From Scenedesmus sp. ARA3 (Eukaryota; Chlorophyta; Chlorophyceae; Sphaeropleales; Scenedesmaceae), in NCBI GenBank assembly GCA_004335835.1, contig RWJK01001206.1, positions 101,344 to 165,343 of the forward strand: a DNA stretch of 64,000 nt. The letters run 5' to 3'. Position numbers and translations under genes: made by a program. The notes under the pieces are model-generated. The model ran no database searches. It saw only the letters and a list, made by a program, of their open reading frames with translations, and was not told where the DNA came from. Positions 23,207 through 35,107 of this stretch are shown here, piece by piece. Every line of letters begins with the position of its first letter. Position 1 is the stretch's first letter.

Positions 23207-24569
23207 TCCAAGGATTACCCGCAGTGGCAGCAGCCGCATCCGTCATTGCAGGTAATGCCGGAATGACCATCACACATGGGCCTGAAACTAATGTCATCTT
23301 GCATCATTGCACAACACTGTCACGCTCGCCAACAAAACATGCCACATCATCATGCAGTACTGTCCAGCAGTTGCGGTAGCCATCATAAAAGCACACGCAA
23401 GAATAAGTTGTGTGCTTACCTGGCAGCCCTGCAGCGGCCACACCTGCAGCTCTTGCCTTTTGCTAGCAGCAGCTCACTGCGCTGCGCCAGGCTCACACAG
23501 CCAGGGTTGTTGCAGGCGCTGCTGATCGGGATGCGGCCCACCACTGCCTGCGCAAACGCGCGCAGCTGCTGCGGCAAGCCTGCCTCCTGCATGTCTGCCA
23601 GCAGCTGCTGCGCTGCGCTGCTGCAGTCTGCGTCAGCAGCGGCTGCATCCTCGCACACGCGATGCAGCAGTGCCAACGCTGATGCCTTCTGCTGCCTCAG
23701 TGGCAGCAGCACGTCTTCTGACATACCCATCAGAACCAGGTACCGTGACACTGCATCAGTCAGCCACACGCACCATTCTTCTGATTCGTTACGAACAGCT
23801 GCTGGGCTCTGTGGGCTGGCTTCTTCTGCGCCCGGCGTCGCAACGCTGCTTGATGATAAGGGCGTCTGAGGCGTGCATGCAGCAGCTTCCAGCGCACTTG
23901 CCACCACAAACAGGCAGCGGCTCAGCAGCACCACCCATGGCGCTGCAACCTCCCCAGCTGCTGCTGCTGCTGCTGCTTCAGCTGTTGTTGCTGGGTCGGC
24001 TAGGTGAGCTACCCAGGTTTGCTGCTGGCTGCCTGTCACTGCATGCTTACTGCTGCTGCAGCTACTGCTGCCGTTGCCTGCCACTTCGTGCTCGCTGCTG
24101 CTGCTGTTGCTGCTGGTGGTTCTATCAATGCTGCTGCCGCTGCTGCTGTTGCACACCTGCTGGTGCTGCGTCCAGATTGCATTGAGCACCCAACCACACG
24201 AGCTGCTGACATTGATTGCCAAAGCACGCACATGTTCAAGTGCTCCCGGCATATGTGCGTCACCGATGAGGCCCCACGCGTACTTCAGGCAGCTCACGTG
24301 CAGCGCAAACAGCTGGTCCAGCAGCTGCTGCTCACCAGCCAGCTGCTGCGGGGAGGTGACGGCTAGCTGCTGCAGGGACTCCTTGTTCTTGGCCATCATG
24401 CTGGCTAGGCATAACGCCCGCAAAACTCCCACGCGCCGCGCCAGCAGCTCTCCATGCACGTCCTGCCAGCAGCCGTGCCTCAGCGCTGCCTCAAAGGAGG
24501 ACAGTAGCATGCCGGGACTGCTGCTGCAGTAATCTATGGTGCGCTTCACTGCGGTGGTACTGCTGCCGG

Positions 24570-24653
<84 letters not shown>

Positions 24654-25172
24654 AGATAGTGGCAAAGAGGGCGGTGAGGTAGTATTCATCTGCAGGTGAA
24701 GAGGAACATGAAGATTTGGTTGAGGCTTTGAACTTGGTTGAAACGTGAGCAGTGGCTGCACTAAGGCATGCTGTGAGTAACTCCTGTTGCACTAGCAGCT
24801 GTTGGTAGCTGACATCGCAGCTAATCGCTATGCTGAGGCAGCAATGAGTGCCAACTTGAGTAGCCCTCACCTCCCTCTGCCATGTTCAGCAGCAGGCCGG
24901 CCAGTCCTCCTTCCAGCCAGCTGCGAAGGCTGCCTGTCTTGCTGGCTGGGTCAGCCAGCACTTGCTGCAGGTGTGGCAGCAGCTGCAGCAGCACAGGCTG
25001 CAGCAGGCTCTGCTTGATCTTCAAAGCCTGCAGCCGGCCGCAATGCGTCGACAGCATCCGGAGCTGTAGCAGCAGTGTGTTGAAGCCGCTTGCCTTGACA
25101 TTGACGTCGGCAGTTAGCAGCACAGACTGCACCAGCACCAGGGCCCACGGCTGCAGCAGGCCCTCAAGCAAG

Positions 25173-25262
<90 letters not shown>

Positions 25263-25571
25263 GCATGCGCCTGCTGCTGCTGCTGCTGCTGCTGTACCAA
25301 GGTGCGGCTGCTTGTTGGCTGAGGGAATCCTGCCGTTGCACAACTGATGCTGCCGTCCATGCCTGGCATGTTGCTGAGCACCCGCTGCAGCACCAGGGTC
25401 ATCTGCCCCAGTTTCCGTGCTGTGTCACTGGCTATGTAGCCTGCTGCCTTAGTGACAGCAGCCAGGGCAGCTGGGGATGCCAGCACACGCTGCAGCTGTG
25501 GGAAGCCAGCCGCCTGCAGCAGCTGCCCTGTTGCGCTGCTGCCAGCATCCTCACTAGCCCATGCTGCTGCC

Positions 25572-25604
<33 letters not shown>

Positions 25605-25633
25605 TGCCGCTGTGATTTGCCCCTCGCACCGTG

Positions 25634-25670
<37 letters not shown>

Positions 25671-26999
25671 AGCTGGCAAGCCAGGTGTTGCATGAACAGC
25701 ACATGTGCAGCAGCAAGCAGCCGCAGCAGCTCTGGTGACTGCTGCAGCTGCGGTGCCTGCAGAGTGGAGCTGCCTTGGTCCCTGGGAGGGTCTTGCACAG
25801 CATCTAACGCCCCGCTGGTTTCACTGGCAAGATCTGCTTCGGCCTCTGCAGCTAGGCCTCTGTAGAACACCACTGCCAAGCTCACTGCGCAACGGATGTC
25901 TTGCTGCCCTGTAGGGTAGGCCAGCACTGCTACAGCCAGTTGGGCAGCAGGCAGGGCCATGTTGCATAGCTGGCGGTTGCTAAGCCAGCGGGGGTTGCTG
26001 CTGCCCCTGCTGCTGCCAGCAGTGCTGCCCCTGCGGCTGCTGCTGCTGCTGCTGCTGCTCTTGCTGCTGCCAGACGGCCAGAAGACTGCCAGCATTTCCA
26101 CCAGCTTGAGCTCTGCCGTTGCTAGCTCAATCACAGCAGTTGCAAGCGCTGGATCTGACTGCTGCTGCTCAATCATGCGTGCTGTTGCACCGCAGGCAGC
26201 AGCAAGAGCTGCCGGCAGCCCTGCACAACAATGACAATCATCACCCGGAAGCGGCAGGCACGTAATTAAACACGATCCAGCTCATGGCTCTGCATATGTG
26301 CAATGTTTGCAAACAAATCCATGCGCAGCGCGTCCTCATGCAGCTGTTTGTGGCTGCAGTTGCATGCAGCGTTCAGCTGCAGGAAGCCCAACAAACAAAC
26401 TTGGCAGCTGCGCAGCTGCAGTGAAACGTGCATGGATGTGTGCAACAACCTTGGCTACCACAGCATGCTTGGATGCTGCGCTGATCAAGTGCAGGAAGTG
26501 CTGAGGCAGCTACTGCCCTCCACAGCTGGATTTGATTAGTCATCCATGACGCTGCTGCAACTGTGTTGTGCGGCGCACCTGCTGACTATACCGCCACAGC
26601 AACCTCCACCAGTGCAGCATGCGGCTTGGTGGAGGATGAGCTGCTTGAATGGAGATCTGCAAAAGCTATCATTGCCACACAGCAGCGTGCTATGCACAGG
26701 AGCCCTTGGCTGTCTGCTGACAGGAGGCCGCTGCTGCTGTTGCTGCTGGCTCCCTGTGAAACCAGAGTCAAGCCTCTGCTAGCCGCTACAGCCGCTGCTT
26801 CCAGCATTTGCCGTTCCTCGCTTGGGCTGATCGATGATTTGATGATGATCTTGGCCGGCTCTTCGACCCGCTTCTGGGTCATTGGCATGGCTGTGTACAG
26901 CCTCGGCTGCAGCTTACCGAAGACCTCGATGTCACCCTTTGCGAGATCATTCAGAACGCTGCGTATTTCGGCAGGAGGGACCAGTTTGGGGCGCTGCAT
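23034..26999 (-). CDS. MYND-finger protein, most complete paralog (copy 3)
   Basis: Exons 26999-26579, 26220-24871, 24689-23420 and 23130-23034 join in phase to about 1,045 residues. The start MQRPKL matches the other copies. It has the GDIEVFGKLQPRLY block, poly-Gln/Ser/Ala tracts, a Leu-rich region (LLQPVLLQLLPHLQQVLADP), SPGMLLSSFEAALRHG, and a C-terminal MYND zinc finger split by an intron: CNNPGC, CRCGRC, then RYCSRAFQVEHWKWHKALC. MYND fingers bind partner proteins. One zinc ligand is absent: the YCxxxC cysteine is Phe. An in-frame TAG at 26588-26586, where paralogs have a Gln codon, interrupts exon 1 three codons before its donor. Unless splicing or sequence differs, the product is truncated. 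Function is unknown; the family is expanded here. Confidence 0.65.
24570..24655. repeat. (CTG)n tracts in MYND copy 3 exon 3
   Basis: Two adjacent CTG runs separated by CTC, coding poly-Ser on the minus strand. Confidence 0.85.
25171..25262. repeat. (CTG)n tract of about 30 units in MYND copy 3 exon 2
   Basis: On the minus strand it reads as poly-Gln in the family frame. Confidence 0.9.
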
Positions 27000-27714
27000 G
27001 CTGCTACGCCTGTTGTTGGTCTGCTGTGATTTGAATTGAAGTTCAGCTCTCTGATACTCTGTATATCCAACAAAATTGCACCATCGTTTCCTTGCAGCAA
27101 TAGCATTTGAAGGCGCAACGGGCAAGTTAATGATGTCAATTGAAGCAGTCCAAATTCAAACGCAGCACTGTAGCTGACAACCTTGGACATGGTTGGAGGC
27201 CTCACAATCTCTTTCCCCTCTATAAATTAGCATTAAAAGCAGTTCCTCAGTGTGTGGGCGTTGTGTTGTAGGGCTGAAGACACGCATGCACCGCTGCCAA
27301 TCACGCCTTGCCACACACTGCCTGCTGGCCCACTTAACAACGCTGTAGATTGCATGTGACACGCATTTTGCCACTCTTAACAACATAACAAAGGCACATT
27401 GTCAAATGCAGGTACGATTAACGTGTCAACTGTTGGCAGGCCGCAGCATGCACACCAGCAGTGCAGCAGCTTCAGCACCAGCTGGCAGTCAGTCATCGTA
27501 GCAGCTGTGGCGCAGCGGCAACAGCAGCCGCCTTCAACAGCTCACAAGTGTTACAGGCATGCCTCGTCAGCACCAGCACCTTTCTCTCCTATGTCCTCAA
27601 GCTAACCAACACAACGGAGCATGCAACTTCATTTTGCTACAACGCGACCATTGACGTGGTCATCAACATTCTCAGTGCACAAGTGCCACCAATTGCAAGT
27701 CCCGCATCTGCTCC
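27000..27714. other. Upstream region of MYND copy 3 and spacer
   Basis: It holds the conserved motif at 27175-27188. The plus-strand reading frame from 27461 runs into the echo array of the next gene and is not credible as a gene. Confidence 0.5.
27175..27188 (-). promoter_or_regulatory. Conserved upstream motif of MYND copy 3
   Basis: It reads GTCCAAGGTTGTCA on the gene strand, 176 bases before the ATG at 26999, within a longer block shared with paralog 1. Confidence 0.5.
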
Positions 27715-28412
27715 ATATGAGCAGCCAACACCGCCGCAGTCACCGTGTTGTTGTGCCAGCTGTGCAGTTGGAGGCTGCTCAGGCCACCAACCAAATGCTG
27801 CGTTGATGCATTACGCATGGTCATCACTCTGGCTGTTAGAAGATAATCTGAAATAGCCGCAAGGAGCGATAGCATGGCCCACAAACACATGCTCTTGCTT
27901 CTTCTCCCATGTCAGCTGCCAGCAGCGCAGCCCCACCCCCCACCATGTTGCTCAGCGCCAAGAGCAACGGCAAGCTGCTCGACCCACCAACAATGCATTC
28001 TATGCATCACCAGATGCACACCAACATGCTTGATACCGGCAAGCCAGCTAATGCGCAACCATTGGTGCGCGTGTGCGTTCCAAAACACTGCCTCCTGCGT
28101 CTGCCGCAAAATCAGCTGCCAGCAGCGCCTCGTCCATCATGTTGCTCAAAAAGCCCAGGAAGCAGCTCAGCGGAGTCAGGCTGCCTAGCCCGCCAGCAAC
28201 CAACCCTGTTGCATGATACTACGCATGCATCAGCCAGACATGCTGCTGTACATCGGTGACACCAGCTACTGCGCACCCCATGGCGCGCCAGCATGCCCCG
28301 CAAACACTGGTGCTGCCTTCTTTTCTATCTCTGCCGCCAGTAGTGCAGCCCCAACCATGTTGCTCAAGCCCAGGAACCAATCCAGCAGCGGCAGGCTGCC
28401 TAAAGCCCGTCG
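27715..28412 (-). repeat. Array of echoes of the membrane-protein terminal exon
   Basis: Four degenerate copies of the GLSNMVGAALLAADIEKK end plus 3' flank. Their CCATGTTGCTCA anchors lie near 27741, 27942, 28136 and 28354, and the true one near 28569. The period is about 194-218 bases. Divergence rises with distance from the gene; the copy at 28259-28412 is the closest match. Confidence 0.85.
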
Positions 28413-28481
28413 ACCACCACTACAGTCACAATATCAACTGGTCTGGTGCACGCATTGACCACTCTTGCTGCTGGAAACCAG

Positions 28482-29798
28482 CTACTGCGCACCCCACGGG
28501 GCGCTAGCATGCCCCACAAACACTGGTGTTGCCTTCTTTTCGATGTCTGCTGCCAACAGCGCCGCGCCCACCATGTTGCTCAGCCCCAGGAACCAGTTGA
28601 GCAGGGGCAGGCCGCCAAGGGTGCCAGCCACCAGGCCGAAGCTGCGCAGCTCGCCTGAGCGCTGCTTTGCAACGAGTGAGCGCGAGTCTGCAATAAAACA
28701 GCAGTGCATTGTGAGTAAAGCAGCAGCAGCGTGGTTAAGCAGGGGCATGCTAGTGCAACTGGTGTTAATGCAAGCAGCCGAAGCTGCACAGCTGAGCGCT
28801 GCCTGGCCATCAGTGCGCGCAAGTCTGCTTTGCAGGATAGCCGCTGCGGCAGAGCATTTAGTTTATGGTGAGCAGGAGCTGATGCAACCATCAGGTTTGA
28901 CATCTGATGGCATATGGCTGTCAGGCCGATTGCAGGCAGAACCACAGGCTGCACTGATCTGCTGCTTCCATGCCGCTGTGCATTGTCATGGTAAAACACA
29001 CACGGAAGCTCCAAAAGCTGCTGCAAGGGGACACAGAGTCCGTACACTCAAAAAGAAAACAGAAAGCAAGAACCTTTCACCTGCATCGTGCGGCACGCCC
29101 TTGCGGTCCCAGTACTTGTACATCAGCCGCACCGCAGCAGCGCCGCTGTCACGCAGTGCCAGCAGTGGCAGCAGCGGCGGCAGCAGCGTGCCAGCAGCAG
29201 CAGTGATGAGGCTCCGTGCTTCACGCACCAACAGACCCTCTCCATGTGGCTGAGGCTTCAGCAGCAGCTGTGTTGCAAAGGATCCGATGTCTGTCACGCC
29301 GCCGAGCAGCAGCTGTGTTGCCTTGCTGGCGAGCCCGCCCTTACGCCAGGCCTCTGAAGCTGCTGCTTTTGCTGCTGCACGCTGCTGCTGCAGCTGGGAC
29401 ACTGCTGCTGCCAGTGCCTGCTGTTCTTTGGGCTGCATTGGGGAGATTGTGATGCCTTGCAGCTGCAGTGTGGCATCAAACAGCTGTCCCTGCAGCTGGT
29501 TGAACTGCCGCGAAAACAGTAGATATGTTGGCAGCGTTGACTCTGCCAGCACTACCACACCAGCTGCAAAGTGAGCCAGCAAGCCACCTCCTGCCATGCC
29601 AAATAGCTGGGAGATAAACTGCACGTGGCGGCTGTAGAAGAACCAAAGCCACGCTGCGCTGGTGGCAGCAGAGGTGGCTGTGATGCTGAGTAGGAAGTGG
29701 CTGACTTTGCTGCGGAGCTCGGGTGCTTTCGAGAGAACTAAAATGCCGCGGAAAGGGTACGTCCAACCGCTAATGAGGCCTGCTGTAGTGAGCGGCAT
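28482..29798 (-). CDS. Multi-pass membrane protein, possibly EI24/RRT8-like
   Basis: Two exons (29798-29081, 28687-28482) give 307 residues. An N-terminal WTYPFRGILVLSK motif is followed by hydrophobic segments (FLLSITATSAATSAAWLWFF; GGGLLAHFAAGVVVLAES), a Gln/Ala-rich middle that may form a coiled coil, a third segment near TLLPPLLPLLAL, and a C-terminal hydrophobic stretch (VAGTLGGLPLLNWFLGLSNM). The layout, with a PFRG-like start and paired helices, resembles EI24/RRT8-type fungal and algal membrane proteins, but this rests on general similarity only. The substrate or role is unknown. The stop TAG is conserved in position in the nearest echo. The start is the first ATG of the frame and precedes the first hydrophobic segment. 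Confidence 0.6.
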
Positions 29799-30268
29799 GT
29801 TTGCTGCGGAAGCCTGGAGCTGTGGTCACTGCTGTTGCTGCTGCCGCTGCTGCTGAGAAGTGCGATACGAGATTGTGTGAAAAAAAACAGAAAGCTTGCA
29901 GCACTGAGAATGCAGAGCTCGTAAATTCTGCGTGCTTATACTCGAAGAGCAGCATCGCAGGCAATGGCAAGTCATGACGTGGCTCGAAGGCAGTTGCAAA
30001 AGCAGCAGCCATGCATACTGCAAGGAACTATACAGAGTACAACATCGATGTTATTTTAATCCTACGTCCGTGATGCACCTGGCTAGCGGTGTCGCACGTC
30101 CAATGTTGCAGCCACGTGGCGGTGTGCACACACAGTACAACAAGTGCCTGCAGTCAGACGTTGAGTAGCACATGAATTGAACCGATGCTGCGATACTATC
30201 ATGATAATGGTCTAGTTACACAGCACCCGTGCTGTCTCCTGTTGACTATCTTCTGGTATGCAGCGGCA

Positions 30269-30312
<44 letters not shown>

Positions 30313-30844
30313 GGCCGCAGCAGCTGACAAACAAAAGGTTGGTTCGTCATGGAGTGTTTTGGCCCATCTGATTGTGGCATCTCAGCCCTGTGTTGAGATC
30401 ATGGTGCTGCAGGTAGCGTTTTGCTGCTCGCCCATGTGCAGATGCTGTTGTTCAACACATCAAATCGCCGTCTTGCAGCGGGCGGTGCCCTCAACTCCAA
30501 AGTTATCATCAACGGCTGCAACACTTGGACAACCTCAACACCAAAGATCTGTCACACCGCAGTGTAAACACAGACCAAGTGCGGCCCCCTGAGCACTTCT
30601 ACCAAGCCAAAACAGAACTGACACAAGAATACGCCCTGCATATTGCTGTAGTTTCTTTACTATCTAGCTGCAATTGAGTTATTCACGCACTCTATGCACG
30701 TGGCAGGGCGCGAAAAGTTGGGCGCTCACCTTGCCGCCTTGTCAGCATTGCTGCTCACACACGGTATACAGCGTATCTTGCTGCCCTTCTAGCTTAATTG
30801 TGAATAACAGATGGACATAAGCTGCCAAGCTTCCCGCTGCTCAC
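29799..30844. other. Spacer between membrane-protein gene and MYND copy 4
   Basis: It contains a (CTG)n tract near 30270-30310. It should contain the last MYND half-exon of copy 4, but I found no RYCS...HW...C sequence on the minus strand here. The plus-strand frames are not supported. Confidence 0.45.
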
Positions 30845-32526
30845 CTTGCTGCCCTGCAGCCACCACACACGCAGCTCTTGCCTCCCACCAGCAGCAGCTC
30901 ACTGCGCTGCGCCAGGCTCGCACAGCCAGGGTTGTTGCACGCGCTGCTGAGCGGGATGCGGCCCGCCACTGCCTGCGCAAAGGCGCGCAGCTGCTGCGGC
31001 AGGCCTGCCTCCTGGATGTCTGCCAGCAGCTGCTGCGCTGTGCTGCTGCCTGCAGCAGCTGCTGAATTGTCAAGCATCTCACCAAGCAGTGCTGCTGCTG
31101 CTGCCGCCTGCTCCCTCAGCTGCAGCAGCATGTCTGCCGGCATACTTGTTACATTCAAATAGTGGGCCAGTGCATGCACACTATCTTTCCACTTTACTGC
31201 ATTCAACCACGAGCAGGTTGTCCCCTGCAGAGTAGCTCGTTCTGAAGCAGCAGGTGCAAGTGCCTGCGCCCCGCAAGCAGCCTTCAGCGCACTTGCTGCC
31301 ACAAACAGGCAGCGGCTCAGCAGCGCCACCCACTGCGCTGCAGATGCACTCCCTGCTGCTGCTGATGCTTGTGGTCCAGCCTGGCGGGCCGCTGTTGTTC
31401 CTGGATGTTGTTCCTGGCTGCCTGCGGCTGCAAGGCTGCTGCTTGCACTGCTCGCTATACTGTTGCTGCTGCTGCTGCTGCCGCGGCCGTCAGATGCTGG
31501 CTGGAATGGGTCTATCAATGCATCAATCACCATACAGCATACATCCCTGACGCAGTCTGCCAAGATCTGCACGCTTTCGAAGGTTCCGAAGACGCTCATG
31601 AGGCACCATGCGTGCTTCAAACACGTCGCTTCCAGCGCAAAAAGCTGGTCCAGCAGCTGCTGCCCGCCACCCGGCTGCTGCCGGCAGCTGCGGACCAGCT
31701 GCTGCAGGCGGCTTGGAGTTTGAGCCATCGCGCTGGCAATGCCTCCTGCTGGAATAGCTGCCTCACAGCGACTTGACTGCTCCTCGGACTCTTTCGGCCC
31801 TCGACCGTGCCTCAGCGCTGCCTCAAAGGCCGACAGCAGCATGCCGGGACTGCTGCTGCTGCTGCTGCTGCAGATTGTGGCCAAGAGTGCAGTGGAGAAC
31901 GCGTCATCTGCAGCAGGCATACAAGGAATGTGACGAAGCAGGTGAGCAACAAGCATACTGCGGCAAAGTTAGATGGTATCGTTTGCTGTCTGGCTTGCAG
32001 CTTACTAAGGCTTGACTACTGTGGGCCATAGCAGCACCACCTGCCCCAGCTGATTTGGATGCGCGTTGCCTCACAAGACGCCAAATATAAATCTACAGTA
32101 TTGCAACAGCTTCAGCATGTGCCACATTGTTCACTGCACCACATGGAAACACGCCTAGCAAACCATGGCAGTTGGGTGTCCAGTTGAGCAGGCCTCACCT
32201 CCGTCTGTCAGCAGCAGCAGCAGCAGCAGCTTCGCCAAGCCCTCATCTAGCCAGCTGCCAACACTGCCAGCTTCGCTGGTGCGGCTGGCTGGGTCAGCCA
32301 GCACCTGCTGCAGGTGTGGCAGCAGCTGCAGCAGCACAGGCTGTAGCAGACTCTGCCCGATCGAGGCTGCCGCGTGGACGTCCTCCTCTTTTGACAGCAC
32401 CCCCAGCAGATGTATCAGTGCATACAGGCTGGATAACTGCCGAGTGGCCGGCCAGCCAGCCAGCAGCACGGACTGCACTGTAACCAGGGCCCATGGCTGT
32501 AGCAGGCCCCCAAGTAAGTACTGCAT

Positions 32527-32560
<34 letters not shown>

Positions 32561-32610
32561 GCAGAGTTGCAGCTGCCTCTGCAGCCTGGTATGCCGCTGC
32601 TTGCTGCGGA

Positions 32611-32647
<37 letters not shown>

Positions 32648-33396
32648 CTACTGTCTTGAGTGGACACAGGCATGCGTGCAATGCTGCCCCAGACTACCTG
32701 CAGCACTCCACTGACCCACTCAATCCCATGTCCGTTGCTGAACGGCCCATCCATGGCGGCAGCCAGGGCAGCTGGGGATGCCAGCAGCTGCTGCAGCTGA
32801 GGGAAGCCAGCCGCCTGCAGCAGCTGTGCTGTTGCGCTGCTGCCAGCAGACCCACCGACCCATGTTGCTGCTGCTGCTGCTGCTGCCTGTGACTGTGAGT
32901 CGCCCGCACTTGCATTAGTACCATGGCTGATGCTGGTGCGCAGCTGCCATGCCAGTTGCTGCAGGTACAGAGCATGCGCAGCAGCAAGCAGCCGCAGCAT
33001 GTCTATCGATGACAGCAGCTGCAGCACCAGGGTAGTCAGGCTGTTGTGATCTACAAGCACATGCCGCACAGCAGCGGCTGGCGCCCCATCAGTTACTATG
33101 GCAGGTCCAAGGCTGCTAGATGCCTCTGTATATATGGCTGTGCACAGCTGCATTGCAGTGGTCACTGCCCAGTGTATTTCCCACTGATCTGCTGAGCTGG
33201 CCAGCACTGCCACAGCCAGGCGGGCAGCTGGCAGGGCGACATTGGGCAGCTGCCTGCTGCTGCTGGGCCAGCTTTTGCTGCTGCTGGTGCTGCTGCTGTT
33301 GCTGCTGCTGCCGCCTGATGGCCACAAGACTGCCAGGCTGTTAACCAGCTGGAGCTGTGCTACTGCTAGCTTGATCCAAGCACTGGCAAGGCCTGG

Positions 33397-33440
<44 letters not shown>

Positions 33441-34167
33441 CAAGCATGCATGCTGTTGTGCTGCCAGCGGCAGGCAGGGCTGCCAGCAGCCCTGCACGGC
33501 ATGGCCAGGATGGCGCAGCATCGATCTTGATTTTGTTAGTCTATAGAAAACTACGCGACAAGAACATGTGCTGCATACATCAGCAAGAGAGCTGTGCATC
33601 TGGCGTTGTATTCAGCCGTGGATCAATGCCCATACATGCAGTACACCAGCTGCGCTGCCTGCAAGCTTGGCAGTTGCTGAATTGAACAAAAGGATACCAC
33701 AGCGGCAGCTGCCCACATGGCTCCATGCTGCTGCGATTGTGCTGTGCTGCTCACCTGCTGACTGTACAGCCACAGCTACCTCCACTTGCTCACGCCTGCT
33801 GGGCAATGTCCTCGATGAGTTTTTGATGTGTATGGTGGCAACAGCTCTCACTGCTTCGTGCTATGCACAGTACTTCCACTGGTAGTGTCTGCCTGTGGGC
33901 GGACAGGCTACTGCTGCTGCCTGCCTGTGCAACTAGAGCTAGGCTTCTGCTTGCCGCTCTGGCCGCAGCTTGCAGCAGCATTAAGCTTCCGCATGATGTA
34001 TCAGAGGTGACGAACAACTTGGGCCGCTCTTCAGCCTGCTGGTGGACTGTCGGAAAGGCTCTGTACACCCTCGGCTGCAGCTGGCCGAAGACTTGGGTGT
34101 CACCCTCAGCGAGAATATGCAGTAAGTCGCGAACTTCTGTAGCAGTTATCCTGATGACGTTCTCCAT
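30845..34167 (-). pseudogene. MYND-family paralog 4, lesioned
   Basis: Exons 34167-33755, 33491-32199 and 31907-30845 match copy 3 exon by exon: GDTQVFGQLQPRVYRAF, GLLAALPAAG, ALPAARLAVAVLA, LLQPVLLQLLPHLQQVLADP, SPGMLLSAFEAALRHG and the first MYND half (CNNPGC, CVCGGC). In exon 1 the frame shifts by one between CIARSSE and AVATIHIK. The family ending VEVAVAVQSAG lies in the shifted frame and the original frame stops at 33790. Exon 3 ends at a good AG|GTGAGC donor, but the second MYND half was not found downstream. It may be a pseudogene, a sequencing error, or a shorter expressed protein from exon 2 on. Confidence 0.55.
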
Positions 34168-35107
34168 GCTGCTTCGCTTGCTGTTCACTGTAGGAAGTCG
34201 CCAAGCCTTAGATTTAACAACTGACGGGCGTGAAGCACACTGCGTGTTTGCATAAGGACAAGCACAATACTGGTGAACGAGGCAGGTGGATGAGCAGCAT
34301 CCTCTTCAGCGGTGTCGTCGTGACAAGCAGCAGTGCAGCTTACATGCCAACCTTGGATGCATAACTCGCCAGGACTGTCTCACTGTCTCAGTGAGACCTG
34401 GCCGTCGTCTCTTGAAGGTGGAAGCTTGATATCAGCTGATCAAAGGCCCTGTTAGCATTAGGTGGACCTTGCCGTTGATGTTACCCCATGCCTGCTGTGG
34501 AGGAGCTGATTATCATGATGACATGCTGTCACAGCAACAGTTGTACTGCATCATCTTTCTTGTGTTCTACAGCATACTTATGCTGTCACGATCTCGATCT
34601 TTACCAATTGACCAACCCACCTCCCCCCTCTCTAGTTTAGAAAAAGGGGCAGTAACTGCCAGCAGTCAGGCAATGTCCGTGGTTGAGAATACCCGCCTGG
34701 GGAATACGCCCAGTATATCCAGTGATCAAGCATGCTCAAGGCCAGTAAACATCTGATGACAAAAATAATAGCATTAGAGGACGTCACACTTGTGACGCTA
34801 CATACCAGCGACCCAGCTGGCACAGCAGAACAAAGGGGCAGCTGCGGCAAGCTAAGCACAGCAGCCCTTACCTCAAGCAGCCATATCAATAATCAATGAA
34901 TGCACCATACAACTTGATTGCACTGCGCTATGCACGGTGCAGTAAGTGCTGTCCAGCAATACGCCATTGCCGCTCAGCGGCTGGCAGCAGTGCTGGGCCT
35001 CACTTGCCCGTACGCCCGTACGGCAACCGCTTCGACCCTATAGGGTGGTTGGCTAATACTGCAGACTTGCCCCTCTACAAACCACCTCACAAAACCCAGC
35101 TGCTACA
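34168..35107. other. Intergenic, MYND copy 4 upstream and dynein 3' flank
   Basis: Apart from the motif at 34345-34358 I see nothing recognisable. Confidence 0.5.
34345..34358 (-). promoter_or_regulatory. Conserved upstream motif of MYND copy 4
   Basis: It reads ATCCAAGGTTGGCA on the gene strand, 178 bases before the ATG. It has two differences from the motif shared by the other copies. Confidence 0.45.

Noticed and set aside
24690..24870. Upstream part of the long minus-strand frame ending at 23416
   Set aside because: It is intron read-through. The donor at 24870 and acceptor at 24690 match those of MYND copy 4.
26586..26588. Alternative genetic code with TAG as glutamine
   Set aside because: The dynein frame ends naturally at TAG (35110-35108) and the membrane-protein and MYND C-termini also end in TAG.
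27461..27856. Plus-strand frame of 131 codons
   Set aside because: It overlaps the outermost echo of the membrane-protein terminal exon and has no recognisable domain or splice partners.
30185..30592. Plus-strand frame with a poly-Ala tract
   Set aside because: The Ala run is a CTG repeat read on the plus strand. The rest shows no family features.
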